Part shown: positions 11,199 to 11,264 of the stretch, in pieces | Numbering within the stretch: position 1 is the stretch's first letter | Layout: every line of letters begins with the position of its first letter | Origin: Roseovarius sp. UBA6217 | GTDB lineage: Bacteria; Pseudomonadota; Alphaproteobacteria; Rhodobacterales; Rhodobacteraceae | Direction of reading: 5' to 3' | Length of the DNA stretch: 11,264 nt | NCBI GenBank assembly: GCA_002421985.1 | Contig: DISF01000075.1 | Location: 1-11,264 of the forward strand | Translations under genes and position numbers: made by a program | Notes under the pieces: model-generated | Told to the model about the DNA's origin: nothing | What the model saw: the letters and a program-made list of their open reading frames with translations, nothing else | The model's database searches: none

Positions 11199-11264
11199 AT
11201 GCTCGAATTCGAAAACGTCTCCAAATCCTTCTGGACGGGAACACAGCACAAGGTGATCCTCGAG
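11199..11264 (+). CDS. ABC transporter ATP-binding protein, N-terminus only (KpsT/Wzt-like)
   Basis: Only 22 codons are present before the window ends: MLEFENVSKSFWTGTQHKVI and LE. The opening pattern (M-x-E/x-x-x-NVSKSF, then a short insertion and KVIL) is that of ABC ATPase subunits, and the W-T-G-T-Q-H-K-VIL segment most resembles polysaccharide-export ATPases such as KpsT or Wzt. These power export of capsule or O-antigen chains across the inner membrane. GAGG lies 7 bases before the ATG, supporting the start. No Walker motif is within the window, so the ABC assignment is good but the export substrate is a guess. It is divergent from UPF0262 and would begin a separate transcript with the direct-repeat region as its control area. 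Confidence 0.65.
   Translation, partial: MLEFENVSKSFWTGTQHKVILE

Noticed and set aside
1..11264. CRISPR array, insertion sequence, prophage or integrase
   Set aside because: No regularly spaced repeats, transposase or recombinase proteins, or tRNA-associated attachment site were seen, including at the edges of the ATPase/DUF4276 insert.

Overview
The window is high-GC DNA, above 70% in many coding stretches. Gene content and protein style point to an alphaproteobacterium of the Rhodobacteraceae (Roseobacter group). The evidence is the leuB/leuC/leuD proteins, a stand-alone Hint-domain protein, the UPF0262 plus small phosphatase pair, and GC-rich double-hairpin gene ends. Species cannot be named from this sequence alone.

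Nearly all genes lie on the minus strand. Reading right to left in the direction of transcription: at the far right, the first 22 codons of an ABC-transporter ATPase (probably polysaccharide export) leave on the plus strand, divergent from UPF0262 and a low-molecular-weight phosphatase (10451-10930 and 9979-10446). A roughly 600-base stretch without a convincing gene follows. It holds a fragment of a dispersed repeat, a plus-facing terminator and a foldable segment. Then come an LpxR-like outer-membrane lipid A deacylase (8453-9367) and a Hint-domain protein (7293-8357). The leucine block follows: leuC (5625-7028), two inserted genes (4432-5625 and 3884-4435), leuD (3265-3870), a hairpin terminator, a membrane protein (2118-2972), an exported endonuclease/exonuclease/phosphatase-fold protein (1090-2121), and leuB, which runs off the left edge.

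LeuC and LeuD form isopropylmalate isomerase and LeuB oxidises its product, so this is the leucine pathway core. The notable part is what separates leuC from leuD: a predicted SMC/RecF-like AAA ATPase and a DUF4276 protein with TOPRIM-like acidic motifs. Their GC content is about 45-50%, against about 65-80% around them. The ATPase start codon shares its A with the leuC stop (TGATG), the DUF4276 start overlaps the ATPase stop (ATGA), and the leuD ribosome-binding site begins inside the DUF4276 stop. An ATPase-plus-nuclease module resembling split OLD-type or PARIS-like defence systems therefore seems to have been spliced into a housekeeping operon without breaking it, so that it would be expressed with leucine biosynthesis. 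The defence role is inference; the architecture is seen directly.
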